This document shows, in pieces, positions 26,179 through 38,109 of a DNA stretch of 64,000 nt (position 1 is the first letter of the stretch; every line of letters begins with the position of its first letter). The notes beneath the pieces were generated by a model. The model did not search any database. It saw only the letters and a list, made by a program, of their open reading frames with translations, and was not told the DNA's origin. Position numbers and translations under genes: made by a program. This DNA is from Silene conica (taxonomy: Eukaryota > Streptophyta > Magnoliopsida > Caryophyllales > Caryophyllaceae), in contig CM055311.2 in assembly GCA_029255685.2 (NCBI GenBank), positions 5,895,031 to 5,959,030 on the forward strand, given 5' to 3'.

Positions 26179-29100
26179 TTAGTTAAATAGCTCAGGATAC
26201 TTCTCCCTCATCGAAACCTCAGTCTCCCAAGTAGCCTCATCGCCGTTATGATTAGACCACAAAACTTTTACGAGCGCGGTCTCCCTATTCCTGGTTTTCC
26301 TCACCTTATTGTCAAGGATCTCCTTGGGTCTCTCGTCATAGGTCAACTGTTCATCAACCTCAATAACCTCATGGTCAAGGATATGCGAAGGATCACTGAT
26401 ATATCTCCTCAGTTGCGATACATGGAACACATTGTGCACCCTGGCTAATGCTGGAGGTAGAGCTAATCGATAAGCTACCTCACCAACTCGCTCCAAAATC
26501 TCGAATGGCCCAATGAACTTCTAGCTCAATTTGCCCCTCTTGCCAAACCTCATCACTCCTCTCATGGGTGACACTCTCAGTAGAACTTTCTCTCCTGCCT
26601 CAAAGGTGATGTCACTCCTCTTTAGATCCGCATAACTCTTTTGTCTATCTTGGGAAGCTCTCATCTTCTGACGGATCACCTGGACCTGTGCTATCATCTC
26701 CTAATCATTTCAGGTCCCATAGTCACCGTATCAGCTCGATCATCCCAGCAAACTGGACTCCTACACTTCCTCCCATACAACGCCTCAAAAGGAGCCATCC
26801 CAATGATAGCATGGTAGCTGTTGTTGTATGAAAACTCTATCAAATCAAGTATGTCTTCCCAAGATCCCCCGAACTCTAGCACACAAGCCCGCAGCATATC
26901 CTCCAGTGTCTGGATAGTCCTCTCCGTCTGACCATCTGTCGCTGGATGAAATGCGGTACTCATCTTCAAAGTAGTTCCCATCAATGTCTGTAACTCTTGC
27001 CAGAACTTAGAGATGAACCTGGAATCACGATCAGAAACGATATCCTTAGGAACACCATGAAGCTTCACCACATGCTTAATGTAAGCCTTGGCCAGTTCAG
27101 CCTTACTCCAAGTCTCCTTCATCGGTATGAAATGGGCTGACTTAGTCAACCTATCTACAATCACCCAAATCATGTCATTTCCCTTAGAAGTCCTCGGTAA
27201 GCGTACAATGAAATCCATGGAAATGCTTTCCCACTTCCACTCAGGCACGTCCAGAGGTTGCAACTTCCCTTGCAGCCTTTTATGCTCCCCTTTGACCCTC
27301 TGACATACCAGGCAACGAGAAAAAAACTCAGCTACCTCTTGCTTCATCTTTGGCCACCAAAAATCTTTCTTCAGATCCTTGTACAACTTATCCCCTCCAG
27401 GATGAACGGAATAAGGTGTAGAATGAGCTTTGACCAAAATCTTTCTCTTCAATTCTTCATCATCAGGTACACACCATCTCCCATCAAATCTCAAACTATC
27501 ATCACTGTAAATCTCAAACTTAGAATATGGCTCGGTATCACTAGCTTTGTTCACTGCCTCACGCCACTTCTGAATTCTTGGGTCACCCTTCTGGCGCTCT
27601 CGGATCTTGGAATATAACTCCGTCTCGATCGTCAAATCCCCCATAGCCTCACCCTTCCTTATCACCGCGATTCCCATCTGTCCCAACTCACGATACATAC
27701 TCACCTGGACATAGCTGTGCATAGAGCGTGAACAGACTTCCTACTCAATGCATCAGCCACAACATTAGACTTTCCTTCCTTGTACAGAATCACCATATCG
27801 TAATCTCCAATAAGCTCGATCCATCTCGTCTGACGCATGTTTAGTTCCCTCTGAGTATAAATGTACTTCAGGCTCTTATGATCAGAATACACTTTGAATG
27901 TAGCTCCATAAAGATAATGTCGCCACAGCTTAAGTGCAAAAACTACCGCTCCCAGCTCCAGATCATGCGTCGGATAGTTCTCCTCATAAGGCTTCAGCTG
28001 CCTAGAAGCATAAGCGATTACTCTCCCATTCTGCATCAGCACACATCCCAGTCCCTTCTTAGAAGCCTCAGTATACACTTCAAAATTCTCACTTCCCTCT
28101 GGCAACGCAAGGATAGGAGCTGTGGTGAGACGCTCCTTCAGGTCTAGAAATGCCTTCTCACAGCTTTCATCCCAGACGAATCTGTTCTCTTTCTGCATCA
28201 ACGAAGTCATCGGTTTGGCTATCTTTGAAAAGTCTTTCACGAATCTCCTGTAATAACCAGCCAAACCCAAGAAACTGCGAATGTCAGCCACATTCCTTGG
28301 TCGCTCCCATTTCGAAACGGCCTCAATCTTGCTAGGGTCAATAGACACACCCTCCTTAGACACCACACGACCCAGAAAGGCAACCTTCTCGAGCCAAAAT
28401 TCGCACTTACTCAGCTTGGCATATAATTGATGATCCCTCAAAGTTTGTAACACCAAGCTCAAATGTTTAGCATGCTCCTCTCTATTCTTCGAATACACCA
28501 AGATGCCATCGATAAACACCACCACAAACTGGTCCAGATAAGGACTAAACACTCTGTTCATCGTCAAATCCATGAAAACAGCAGGTACATTAGTCAAACC
28601 AAATGGCATCACCACGAATTCATAATGCCCATACCTTGATCTGAATGCAGTCTTGTGCATATCTGCATTTTTGATTCTCAGCTGATGATACCCTGACCTC
28701 AAATCGATCTTGGAAAACACACCAGCTTCACTCAATTGATCAAAAAGATCGTCAATGCGAGGTAGAGGATACCTATTCTTTATCGTCACATTGTTCAGCT
28801 CACTGTAGTCCACACACAGCCTCATGGTTCCATCCTTCTTCTTTACAAACAACACTGGCGCTCCCCATGGTGACACACTTGGTCTTACGTATCCCTTGCT
28901 TGCTAGCTCGTCCAGCTGCTTCCTCAATTCCTCAATTCCTCCAATTCCTTAGGTCCCATGCGATAAGGTGCTTTAGAAATTGGCTCAGCCCCAGGTTTCA
29001 GATCAATGCCAAAATCTAAATCCCTCTTTGGCGGTAACCCAGGAATTTCTTCTGGAAACACGTCTTCAAAATCTCTTACAACATCGATCTCACTGGCTTG

Positions 29101-30765
29101 GGGTTTCTCTGCAGTCAAATCCCTCACATGACACAACAACATCTCGTCACCCCTTTTTAGGCAAGTCTTCAACGCATTGATAGATATCAGCTTCAGCTTA
29201 GGCTTCACAAAATATCCCTTGTAAGATACTCTCACTCCCTTCGGTCCCCTCAAAGTTATCTTCCCTTGGTAACAATCAATGTAGGCCTTATACTTTTTTA
29301 ACCAATCCATTCCCAATATCACCTCAAAGCCACCCAACGGAAACTCTACCAAATTCGACTCAAAACTCACTTCTCCTACTAGGATCTTTACATTGGTATA
29401 AACTCTAGTACAAGCTATGGACTCTCCAGATGGTATTGTTATAGAATCAGCTATACTATTATATACATAGAGTCCTACCGCCCTAGCATGCTCCGCAGAT
29501 ATGAAAGAATGCGATGCACCAGAATCAAATAAAACGAAAGTAGGAAAAGAATGTACTAGGAATGTACCAGTAACAACATGTGCATCCTCCTCTGCAGCCT
29601 CCTTGCCCATCATGAACAAAGCTCCACTTTTCTTAGCCCCACTCTGGTTCACAGATCCTGCTCCACTCTGAGTGCTAGCCTCTGCCAGGGTCTTTTAGAA
29701 ATTACCATTACCACTACTCTGATTCCCTTGGTAGCGGTTCTGATTATTGTAGTTGCTGAAATTCCGCTGATAGTTGTTACCTCCGGATCTGTTGTTGCCT
29801 GAGTAGCTCGCATTCGGAGTCCTAAAGCCTCCACTCTGATTGCCCTTGTCATAAATGTTTCCAGCACTCTGAGTACCCGACCAGCAATTGATTTGTTTAT
29901 GCCCAGCCTTTCCACACTTGAAGCATGTAAGGGTCGCACTACTTGCCCCAGATGTATATCGGTTCCCTCCTCGATTGCCATTTCCTCCAGGTGCACTGTT
30001 GGAGAAAAACGACCGATACTGGTTATTTGGCTTCTTACTCCCTGAGCTTTCGGCCCCAGATTCTGCTTTCCTCTTGTCACCCTTGGCTTTCTCTTCCTCT
30101 TTAATCATGATAGCGATTCTTTCTGCCTGGCCAGCCCTCTCGTATATGTCTTCCATAGTCGTGGGCTTAGATGCCAGTAAACTTCTCTTGATTTCAATGG
30201 TTAGCCCTTTTTCAAACCTAGCAGCTAACATCTCCGATGTGTAGCCCAGGTCAGCTACATTCTCTGCCAGCTGCATAAACTTACTGTGATATGCTTCCAC
30301 AGTCATCCTCTCGGTCATCTAGAAAGAATCGAACTCAGCTCTTAGCTTCCCTTTCACATGCTCTGGCACGAACTTAGAGGATAAAATCCCCTTGAACCCT
30401 TCCCAGCATACATATTCCGACCCAATCTCTTCTGCAGCTGCCCTGATCTCCTCTTTATTGTTATTCCACCATAACCTAGTTGTACCCTTCATATAGAATA
30501 CAACTTGATCCACCTTCATCGATTCTGGCACTGACAACAGTTCGAAGATACTCTCGAACTCTCGGCACCATTCCGCTAGCAAACTTGGGGCTCCTTCCCC
30601 ATCGTACTTGGTGGGGTTATGCCTAGAAATATTATTACTCATCTTGATTGCATCCGATTGAGTGTTTGCCCCAATCCTAGCTAGGAGAGCAGCGTTCATA
30701 GCTAGTAGGCGATCAAATTCCTCTTGTGATACATTAGCAGTCTTGGGTTCTCTCCTGGGAGGCAT
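26179..30765 (-). pseudogene. Tekay/Del-type chromovirus gag-pol, minus strand
   Basis: It starts at 30765 with [18 protein letters not shown]. Order on the minus strand: gag; a CCHC knuckle CFKCGKAGHKQINC (about 29895-29935); aspartic protease [12 protein letters not shown] (about 29500-29540); RT with [10 protein letters not shown] (about 28490-28520); RNase H (about 28240-27700); integrase with the HHCC region and core (about 27460-26700); and a C-terminal chromodomain ending [27 protein letters not shown] at 26179. RT before integrase marks gypsy, and the chromodomain marks a chromovirus. It is a fossil with a handful of breaks. It mirrors 31131-35710 at roughly 90 percent protein identity by eye. 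Confidence 0.85.
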
Positions 30766-30792
30766 TTTGCTACACAAGTTTAACAAATACAT

Positions 30793-31103
30793 GAGTATCC
30801 TAGGTCATATACCATCCCATCCCAGGTCCTATACGTAGTTATTATGCAACTTTTTATCGTGCTTTTGATTGGTACTTGCTACCACATATAATTCTACCTA
30901 TAGGCTTAGGGATCATACAACATATACATGTCACAGTCATATTCAAAACTTATAATTAGAACCCCTTTGTATATGTTGTATGATCCCTAAGCCTATAGGT
31001 AGAATTATTTATGGTGACAAGTACCAATCAAAAGCACGATAAGAAGTTGCATGATACCTACATATAGGACCTAGGATGGGATGGTATATGACCTAGGATA
31101 CTT
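30793..31103. repeat. Centre of a large inverted repeat between two chromoviruses
   Basis: The untranslated leaders upstream of both gag genes face each other. Complementary arms end at 30927 on the left and resume at 30969 on the right, leaving a 41-bp spacer (30928-30968). Neither side shows an LTR or a primer binding site. Outward, the similarity runs through gag, pol and the inner LTR edges, about 4.9 kb per arm. Confidence 0.85.
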
Positions 31104-31130
31104 ATGTATTTGTTAAACTTGTGTAGCAAA

Positions 31131-34100
31131 ATGCCTCCCAGGAGAGAACCCAACACTGCTAACGTATCACAAGAGGAATTTGATCGCTTACTAGCTATGA
31201 ACACTGCTCTCTTAGCTAGGATTGGGGAAAATACTCAATCGGATGCAACCAAAATGAGCAATAATATCTCTAGGCATAACCCCACCAAGTACGATGGGGA
31301 AGGAGCACCGAGTTTACATGCGGAGTGGTGTCGAGAGTTCGAGAGTATCTTCGAACTGCTGTCTGTACCAGAATCAATGAAGGTGGATCAAGCTGTATTT
31401 TATCTGAAGGGTACGGCTAGGTTATGGTGGAATAACAACAAAGAAGAAATCATGGCTGCTGCGGAAGAGATTAGGTCGGATTATGTACGCTGGGAAGGGT
31501 TCAAGGGGATTTTATCCTCTAAGTTCGTGCCGGAGCATGTGAAAGGGAAGCTGAGAGCTGAGTTCGATTCATTCCAGATGGCCGAAGGGATGAATGTGGA
31601 GGAATATCACAGTAAGGTTTTGCAGCTGGAAGAGAATGTAGCTGACTTGGGCTATACACCGGAGATGTTAGCAGCTAGGTTTGAGAAGGGGCTGACTCTT
31701 AATATCAAGAGAAGTATGTTGGCAACTAAGCCCACGACTGTGGAAGATATATATGAGAGGGTTGGCCAGGCAGAAAGGCTCGCTGACATGATTAAGGAAG
31801 AGGAGAAGACCAATGGTGACAAGAGGAAAGCAGAATCTGGGGCCGAAAGCTTAGGGAATAAGAAGCCGAATAATCAGTATCGTTCTTTCTTCTCGACTAG
31901 TGCGCAAGGGAACAACACCAATCGTGGGGGTAACCGAGCCATGTCTGGATCTGGTGGTGGAGTTCCTACATGTTTCAAGTGTGGGAAACTGGGACACAAG
32001 AAGATAGAGTGTTGGTCGGGTACTCAGAGTGCCGGAAACAGTTATCATCGAGGCAATCAAAGTGGAGGATTCAGAACGCCGAATGCGAGTTATTCTGGGA
32101 ATAACCGATCTGGAGGTAACAACTATCAGCGAAACTACATTAATTACAACAACCAAAACCGCTACCAAGGAAATCAGGGTAGTGGCAATGGTAATTTCCA
32201 GAAGACCCTAGCAGAGGCTAGTAACCAGAGTGGCGCAGGATCTGTAAACCAGAGTGGGACTAAGAAAAGTGGGGCTTTGTTCATGATGGGCAAGGAGGCT
32301 GCAGAGGAGGACGCGCATGTCGTTACCGATACATTTCTAGTACATTCTTTTCCTACTTTCGTTTTATTTGATTCTGGTGCATCGCATTCTTTCATATCTG
32401 CGGAGCATGCTAGGGCTATAGGACTTGACGTATATAGTAGTATAGCTGATTCTGTAACCATACCATCTGGGGAGTCCATAGCTTGTAATAGAGTTTACAC
32501 CAATGTAATGATCCAAGTAGGAGATGTAAGTTTTGAGTCGAACTTGATCGAGTTTCCTTTGGGTGGCTTTGAGGTGATACTGGGTATGGATTGGCTGAAA
32601 AAGTATAAGGCCTACATTGATTGCTACCAAGGGAAGATCACTTTGAGGGGACCCAAGGGAGTGAGGGTATCCTACAAGGGATATTCTGTAAAGCCTAAAC
32701 TGAAGCTGATAACTATCAATGCGCTGAAGACCTGTCTGAAGAGGGGTGATGAGATGTTGTTGTGCCATGTGAGAGATCTGACTGCAAAGAAACCCCAAGC
32801 CAAGGAGATCGATGTTGTAAGGGATTTTGAAGACGTGTTTCCAGAAGAAATTCCTGGGTTACCGCCAAAGAGGGACTTGGATTTTGGCATTGATCTGAAA
32901 CATGGGGCTGAGCCAATTTCTAAAGCACCTTATCGCATGGGACCTAAGGAATTGGAAGAACTGAGGAAGCAATTGGATGAGCTAGCCAGCAAGGGGTATG
33001 TGAGACCGAGTGTGTCACCTTGGGAAGCGCCTGTGTTGTTCGTTAAAAAGAAGGATGGAACCATGAGGCTGTGCGTGGATTATAGGGAGCTTAACAATGT
33101 GACAATTAAGAATCGATATCCTTTACCTCGCATCGATGATCTATTTGACCAGTTGAGTGGGGCTAGTGTGTTTTCCAAGATCGATTTGAGGTCAGGGTAT
33201 CATCAGCTAAGAATCAAAGATGCAGATAGTCACAAGACTGCGTTCAGATCGAGGTATGGGCATTATGAATTCGTAGTAATGCCTTTTGGTTTGACTAATG
33301 CACCTGCTGTTTTCATGGATTTGATGAACAGAGTGTTTAGTCCATATCTGGACCAGTTTGTGGTGGTGTTTATCGATGACATCTTGGTGTATTCGAAGAA
33401 TAGAGAAGAGCATGCCAAACATTTGAGCCTGGTGTTACAGACTTTGAGGGATCATCAATTGTATGCCAAGTTGAGTAAGTGTGAATTCTGGCTCGAAAAA
33501 GTTGTCTTTCTAGGCCATGTTGTGTCTAAGGAGGGTGTATCTGTCGACCCTAGAAAGATTGAGGCCGTATCGAAATGGGAGCGACCGAGGAATGTAGCCG
33601 ATATTCGTAGTTTCTTGGGGTGGCTGGTTATTACATGAGGTTCGTGAAAGACTTTTCGAAGATAGCCAAACCGATGACTTCGTTGAGGCGGAAAGATAAC
33701 ATATTTGTCTGGGATGAGAGCTGTGAGAAGGCATTTCTAGACCTAAAAGAACGTCTCACCACAGCTCCTATCCTTGCTTTGCCGGAGGGAAGTGAGAATT
33801 TTGAAGTCTATACAGATGCTTCTAAGAAGGGCTTGGGATGTGGTCTAATGCAGAATGGGCGAGTGATTGCTTACGCTTCTAGACAGTTGAAGCCTTATGA
33901 GGAGAATTATCCGACGCACGATCTGGAGCTGGGGGCGGTAGTTTTTGAACTTAAACTGTGGCGACATTATCTTTATGGAGCTACATTTAAGGTGTATCCT
34001 GATCATAAGAGCCTGAAGTACATCTATACTCAGAGGGAACTAAACATGCGCCAGAGGAGATGGATTGAACTTATTGGAGATTATGACATGGAAATTCTGT

Positions 34101-35710
34101 ACAAGGAAGGAAAGACTAATGTTGTAGCTGATGCATTGAGTAGGAAGTCTGTTCACGCTCTATGCACAGCTATGTCCAGGTTGAGTATGTATCGTGAGTT
34201 GGGACAGATGGGAATCACAGTGATAAGGAAGGGTGAGACCATGAGGGATTTGACGATCGAGCCGGAGTTATATTCTGAGATCCGAGAGCGCCAGAAGGGT
34301 GATCCAAGAATTCAGAAGTGGCGTGAGGCAGTGACAAAGCTAGTGACACCGAGCCATATTCTAAGTTCGAGATTTGCAGTGATGATAGTTTGAGATTTGA
34401 TGGGACGGAGATAGTGTGTACCTGATGATGAGGAATTGAAGAGAAAGATTCTGGTCAAAGCTCATTCGACACCTTATTGTGTTCATCCTGGAGGGGATAA
34501 GCTATATAAAGACCTGAAGAAAGCATTCTGGTGGCCAAAAATGACGCAGGAGGTGGCTGAGTTTGTCTCTCGATGCTTGGCATGTCAGAGAGTGAAGGGG
34601 GAACATAAGAGGCCGCAAGGGAAGTTACAGCCACTTGATGTACCTGAGTGGAAGTGGGAAAGCATTTCCATGGATTTCATTGTGCGCTTGCCGAGGACTT
34701 CTAAGGGAAATGACATGATTTGGGTGATTGTAGATAGGTTGACTAAGTCAGCTCATTTCATACCGATGAAGGAGACGTGGAGTAAAGCTGAATTGGCAAA
34801 GGCTTACATCAAATATGTGGTGAAGCTTCATGGTGTACCAAAGGACATTGTGTCTGATCATGACTCTAGGTTTATCTCTAAGTTCTGGCAAGAGTTACAG
34901 ACATTGATGGGAACTACTTTGAAGATGAGTACCGCATTTCATCCAGCGACAGATGGTCAAACTGAGAGGACTATCCAGACACTGGAGGATATGATGAGGG
35001 CTTGTGTGCTAGAGTTCGGGGGATCTTGGGAAGACAGACTTGATTTGATAGAGTTCTCTTATAACAACAGCTATCATGCTAGCATCGGGATGGCTTCTTT
35101 CGAGGCATTGTATGGGAGGAAGTGCAGGAGTCCAGTCTGCTGGGATGATCGAGCTGATACAGTGGCTTTGGGACCTGAGTTGATCGAGGAGATGATAGCA
35201 CAGGTCCGGGTGATTCGTTAGAAGATGAGGGCTGCCCAAGATAGACAGAAGAGTTATGCTGACCTGAAGAGGAGTGACTTCAAATTTGAGGCAGGAGAAA
35301 AAGTTTTACTGAAACCGTCTCCTATGAGAGGAGTGATGAGGTTTGGCAAGGGGGGCAAGTTGAGCCAAAAGTTCATTGGGCCATTTGAGATCTTGGAGAG
35401 AGTTGGTGAGGTAGCTTACCGGTTGGCTCTACCTCCAGCGTTAGCCAGGGTGCATAATGTGTTCCATGTATCGCAACTGAGGCGGTATATTAGTTACCCT
35501 TCGCATGTCCTGGATCATGAGGTTATCGAGGTTGATGAGCAGTTGACCTACGAGGAGAGACCCAAGGAAATCCTTGACAGAAAAGTAAGGAAAACCAGAA
35601 ATGGGGAGACCGCGCTTGTCAAGGTTTTATGGACCAATCATAGTGTCGAGGAGGCCACGTGGGAGACTGAGGCTTCGATGAAGGACAAGTATCCGCACCT
35701 ATTTAATTAA
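31131..35710 (+). pseudogene. Tekay/Del-type chromovirus gag-pol, plus strand
   Basis: It starts at 31131 with [18 protein letters not shown]. Gag covers about 31131-31960; the CCHC knuckle [14 protein letters not shown] is near 31971; protease [12 protein letters not shown] near 32365; RT about 32940-33600 with [10 protein letters not shown] near 33367; RNase H about 33660-34150 with [11 protein letters not shown]; integrase with CLACQRVKGEHKRPQGKLQP near 34580 and DFIVRLPRTSKGNDMIWVIVDRL following; and a C-terminal chromodomain ending near VLWTNHSVEEATWETEASMKDKYPHLF. The first 844 codons are open. It is a fossil with few breaks and is the better preserved of the two mirrored copies. Confidence 0.88.
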
Positions 35711-35899
35711 GGTATGTTACGAGAACGTAACTTTCTTTTTTAGGAGGGTAGAATGTGACGTTTCGTGTTTTAAGTGCCTTGTTAGCTTTTGACGTGGTAT
35801 GATAATGTGACGCTTCGTGTTCGTTACGTGCTAAGTGACCACTTTGTTGACCTCGGGATGGTGAACTTCGGGACGAAGTTGAATTTAAGGAGGGAAGAC

Positions 35900-38109
35900 T
35901 GTAATACCCCGTGTTTTATTATAACGTATTTTAATATTTAATTTTTATATGTGCTTTTCGAACGTTGGTATTCGATAAATTAATAAGTGTTTTATAGTCT
36001 GTATGTTTTAATAGGTCGAGGTTACGAGTTAGTAAGTTAAGATTAGTTACGTGTTCACTTTTGGACCTTGGAATGCGTGCAAAGACCCAAGCCCATAATC
36101 GACTTTCGTCACAACTAAATACCACGCTCACCCTAATCTCTTCATACTGTCATATATACTCACTCAAGAAAACCCTAACCCTAGCCTATCAACGCACAAC
36201 ATCTCTCCGCCACTCCCCTGCCGCCACATCTGGGTCTGCCTAGGAGAAATCTACACGGTTGTCTAAGGGTTCTAGGGCCGTTCAAAACACCAAGGAAGTA
36301 GGTAAGTTCACAATAGTTTTCGCCTAGTTCCCCTGTTTTTCCTTTCTTTTGTGTGCAATAATTCAGATCGTAATCGTGTTATAGTCTCTGATCTTTTGTG
36401 AATAGTAATCTAGGGTCTGTTTTAGTCGGTTTTAGACCTTAGTGGTGTCGTTGTTGACTGCCTAGGACCACCGTCGAAGGGCGTTTTACCACCCTATCAG
36501 AATCGTGTTTTTTTCTAAGTTGTTATTTCAGAACAGTGTATGTAAACGCATAGGTTCGTTGATGAATTCGATTACATCCCTGCTCACGTTCGTTCTAAGT
36601 GTCAGGGGTAGTATTTTGGTGGTAGTCATGGATCTGGAATGGTGGTGTTCGTGGTGGCATTGGGTTGTTGTGTCGGTCAGTAGAGGGGTGTTCGTTTGGG
36701 ATGGTTATAGCGGGAAACAGAGTCAGGGAGCGTGACACAGGGTGTTGCGACGATGGGTGCGGGTCACTGTTGCGGCGTCGACGACCACCCCTGGCCTCCC
36801 TGGAGCCACCACGGCGCAAGGGCGAGCCTGGTGGTGTCGCAGGCAAGGGTGGTGGTTGCTGTTGGTGACAAGGGCGGTGATTGTGGTGTTTGCTGGTCAC
36901 GTTTTAAGTTGAGAAAAGGCTGTTTTGGCTTTTACTGCGTATTGATGCGTGAATTGCTATTATGGGTACAATCTGTTTGATAATGATTTAGTTGATAACA
37001 TTATTCTTATTATTGTTATACCCATTATATTAGCATTGTTAATAATATTATTACTACTACTTTTATGATTTAAATGTGTAATATGTTTGTTACTTAGTAA
37101 TTATAGTATACCAAATATTTACTAAGTTAATGGGTAACAATAATTGATTTATTAGTTGTTTGGATGCTATTATTAGTAAATCTATTTTTGGTAAGTCTAT
37201 TTATAGTAAGTATATTTGACCTAAATAATCAATTGAACAAGTGTCCCCGTAGTGCTGGTTGTAAGAGTAAAATTGACATTTAGCAATATTTATAGGAACT
37301 GAGTTCGAGGAGGAATACTTCTAGACGGTCTTTGCTTGTTTGGAGATTTGCTACGCCAGGTAGGATACACTTGAACTATTTCTGTAACATACTATGGATG
37401 TATGTGATTTGGATGTATGAATGCAAGTATGATTATTATGAGATTGATTTTCCGTGTTGGTTCTTTAATATTGCATTCATAAGCATCGCATGAGCATGGT
37501 TACAGATTGAGTTAATGATGAGATATTATTGGGCCCAGGCTAGCTCTGCAGGGCTAGACCTGGTGACCTCAGCTATTATGCTGGTGTTCAGCGACGGCCG
37601 AGTATAGTCTGCCGGGAGGTTCGGTATGGCTAGGAGTCACGGGTTTGAGAATGAAAAATGAGAAAGAGAATGAGAATGAGATTGAGGTTGAGGTTGAGCT
37701 CATTATGGCATTGCATATCATTTACATTGTATTTTGTTGTTGTGTTATCCTACTCAACCGCGAGGTCGACAGTGTATTCGTGTTCACCTACGATGATCCG
37801 GAATGGGGAGTAGATATTTCAGGTCAAAGATAGACGGACTAGGATCTGGGCTTGGAGGAGAGAGACTTGGATCAGACCCACCTAGTTATAGATCACCTAG
37901 CTTTTAATAGTTCGTTTGTACTTTTCATATGTTGAACGTTGGTTTAGACTTGGCATGTAACAGTTTGGTTTTGACTCTTGGTTAAGTAACTTTAAGTACT
38001 GTTTATCTTTCACTATGATTATCTCTTACCCTAGGTTACCCAGGATGGTAACAGCCTTATTTACCCTGGAAGTCCTAGTTCAGGTTCCTAGGTAAATAAG
38101 GGTGTTACA
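35900..38109 (+). repeat. Chromovirus LTR (3' LTR of the plus-strand chromovirus)
   Basis: It begins TGTAATACCCCG at 35900 right after a purine tract (35887-35899) and ends AAGGGTGTTACA at 38109, 2210 bp. The AACTTCGGGACGAAGTT inverted repeat is at 35864-35880. Its first half differs markedly from the mirrored LTR at 23599-25991, while the last part is similar. Confidence 0.85.
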
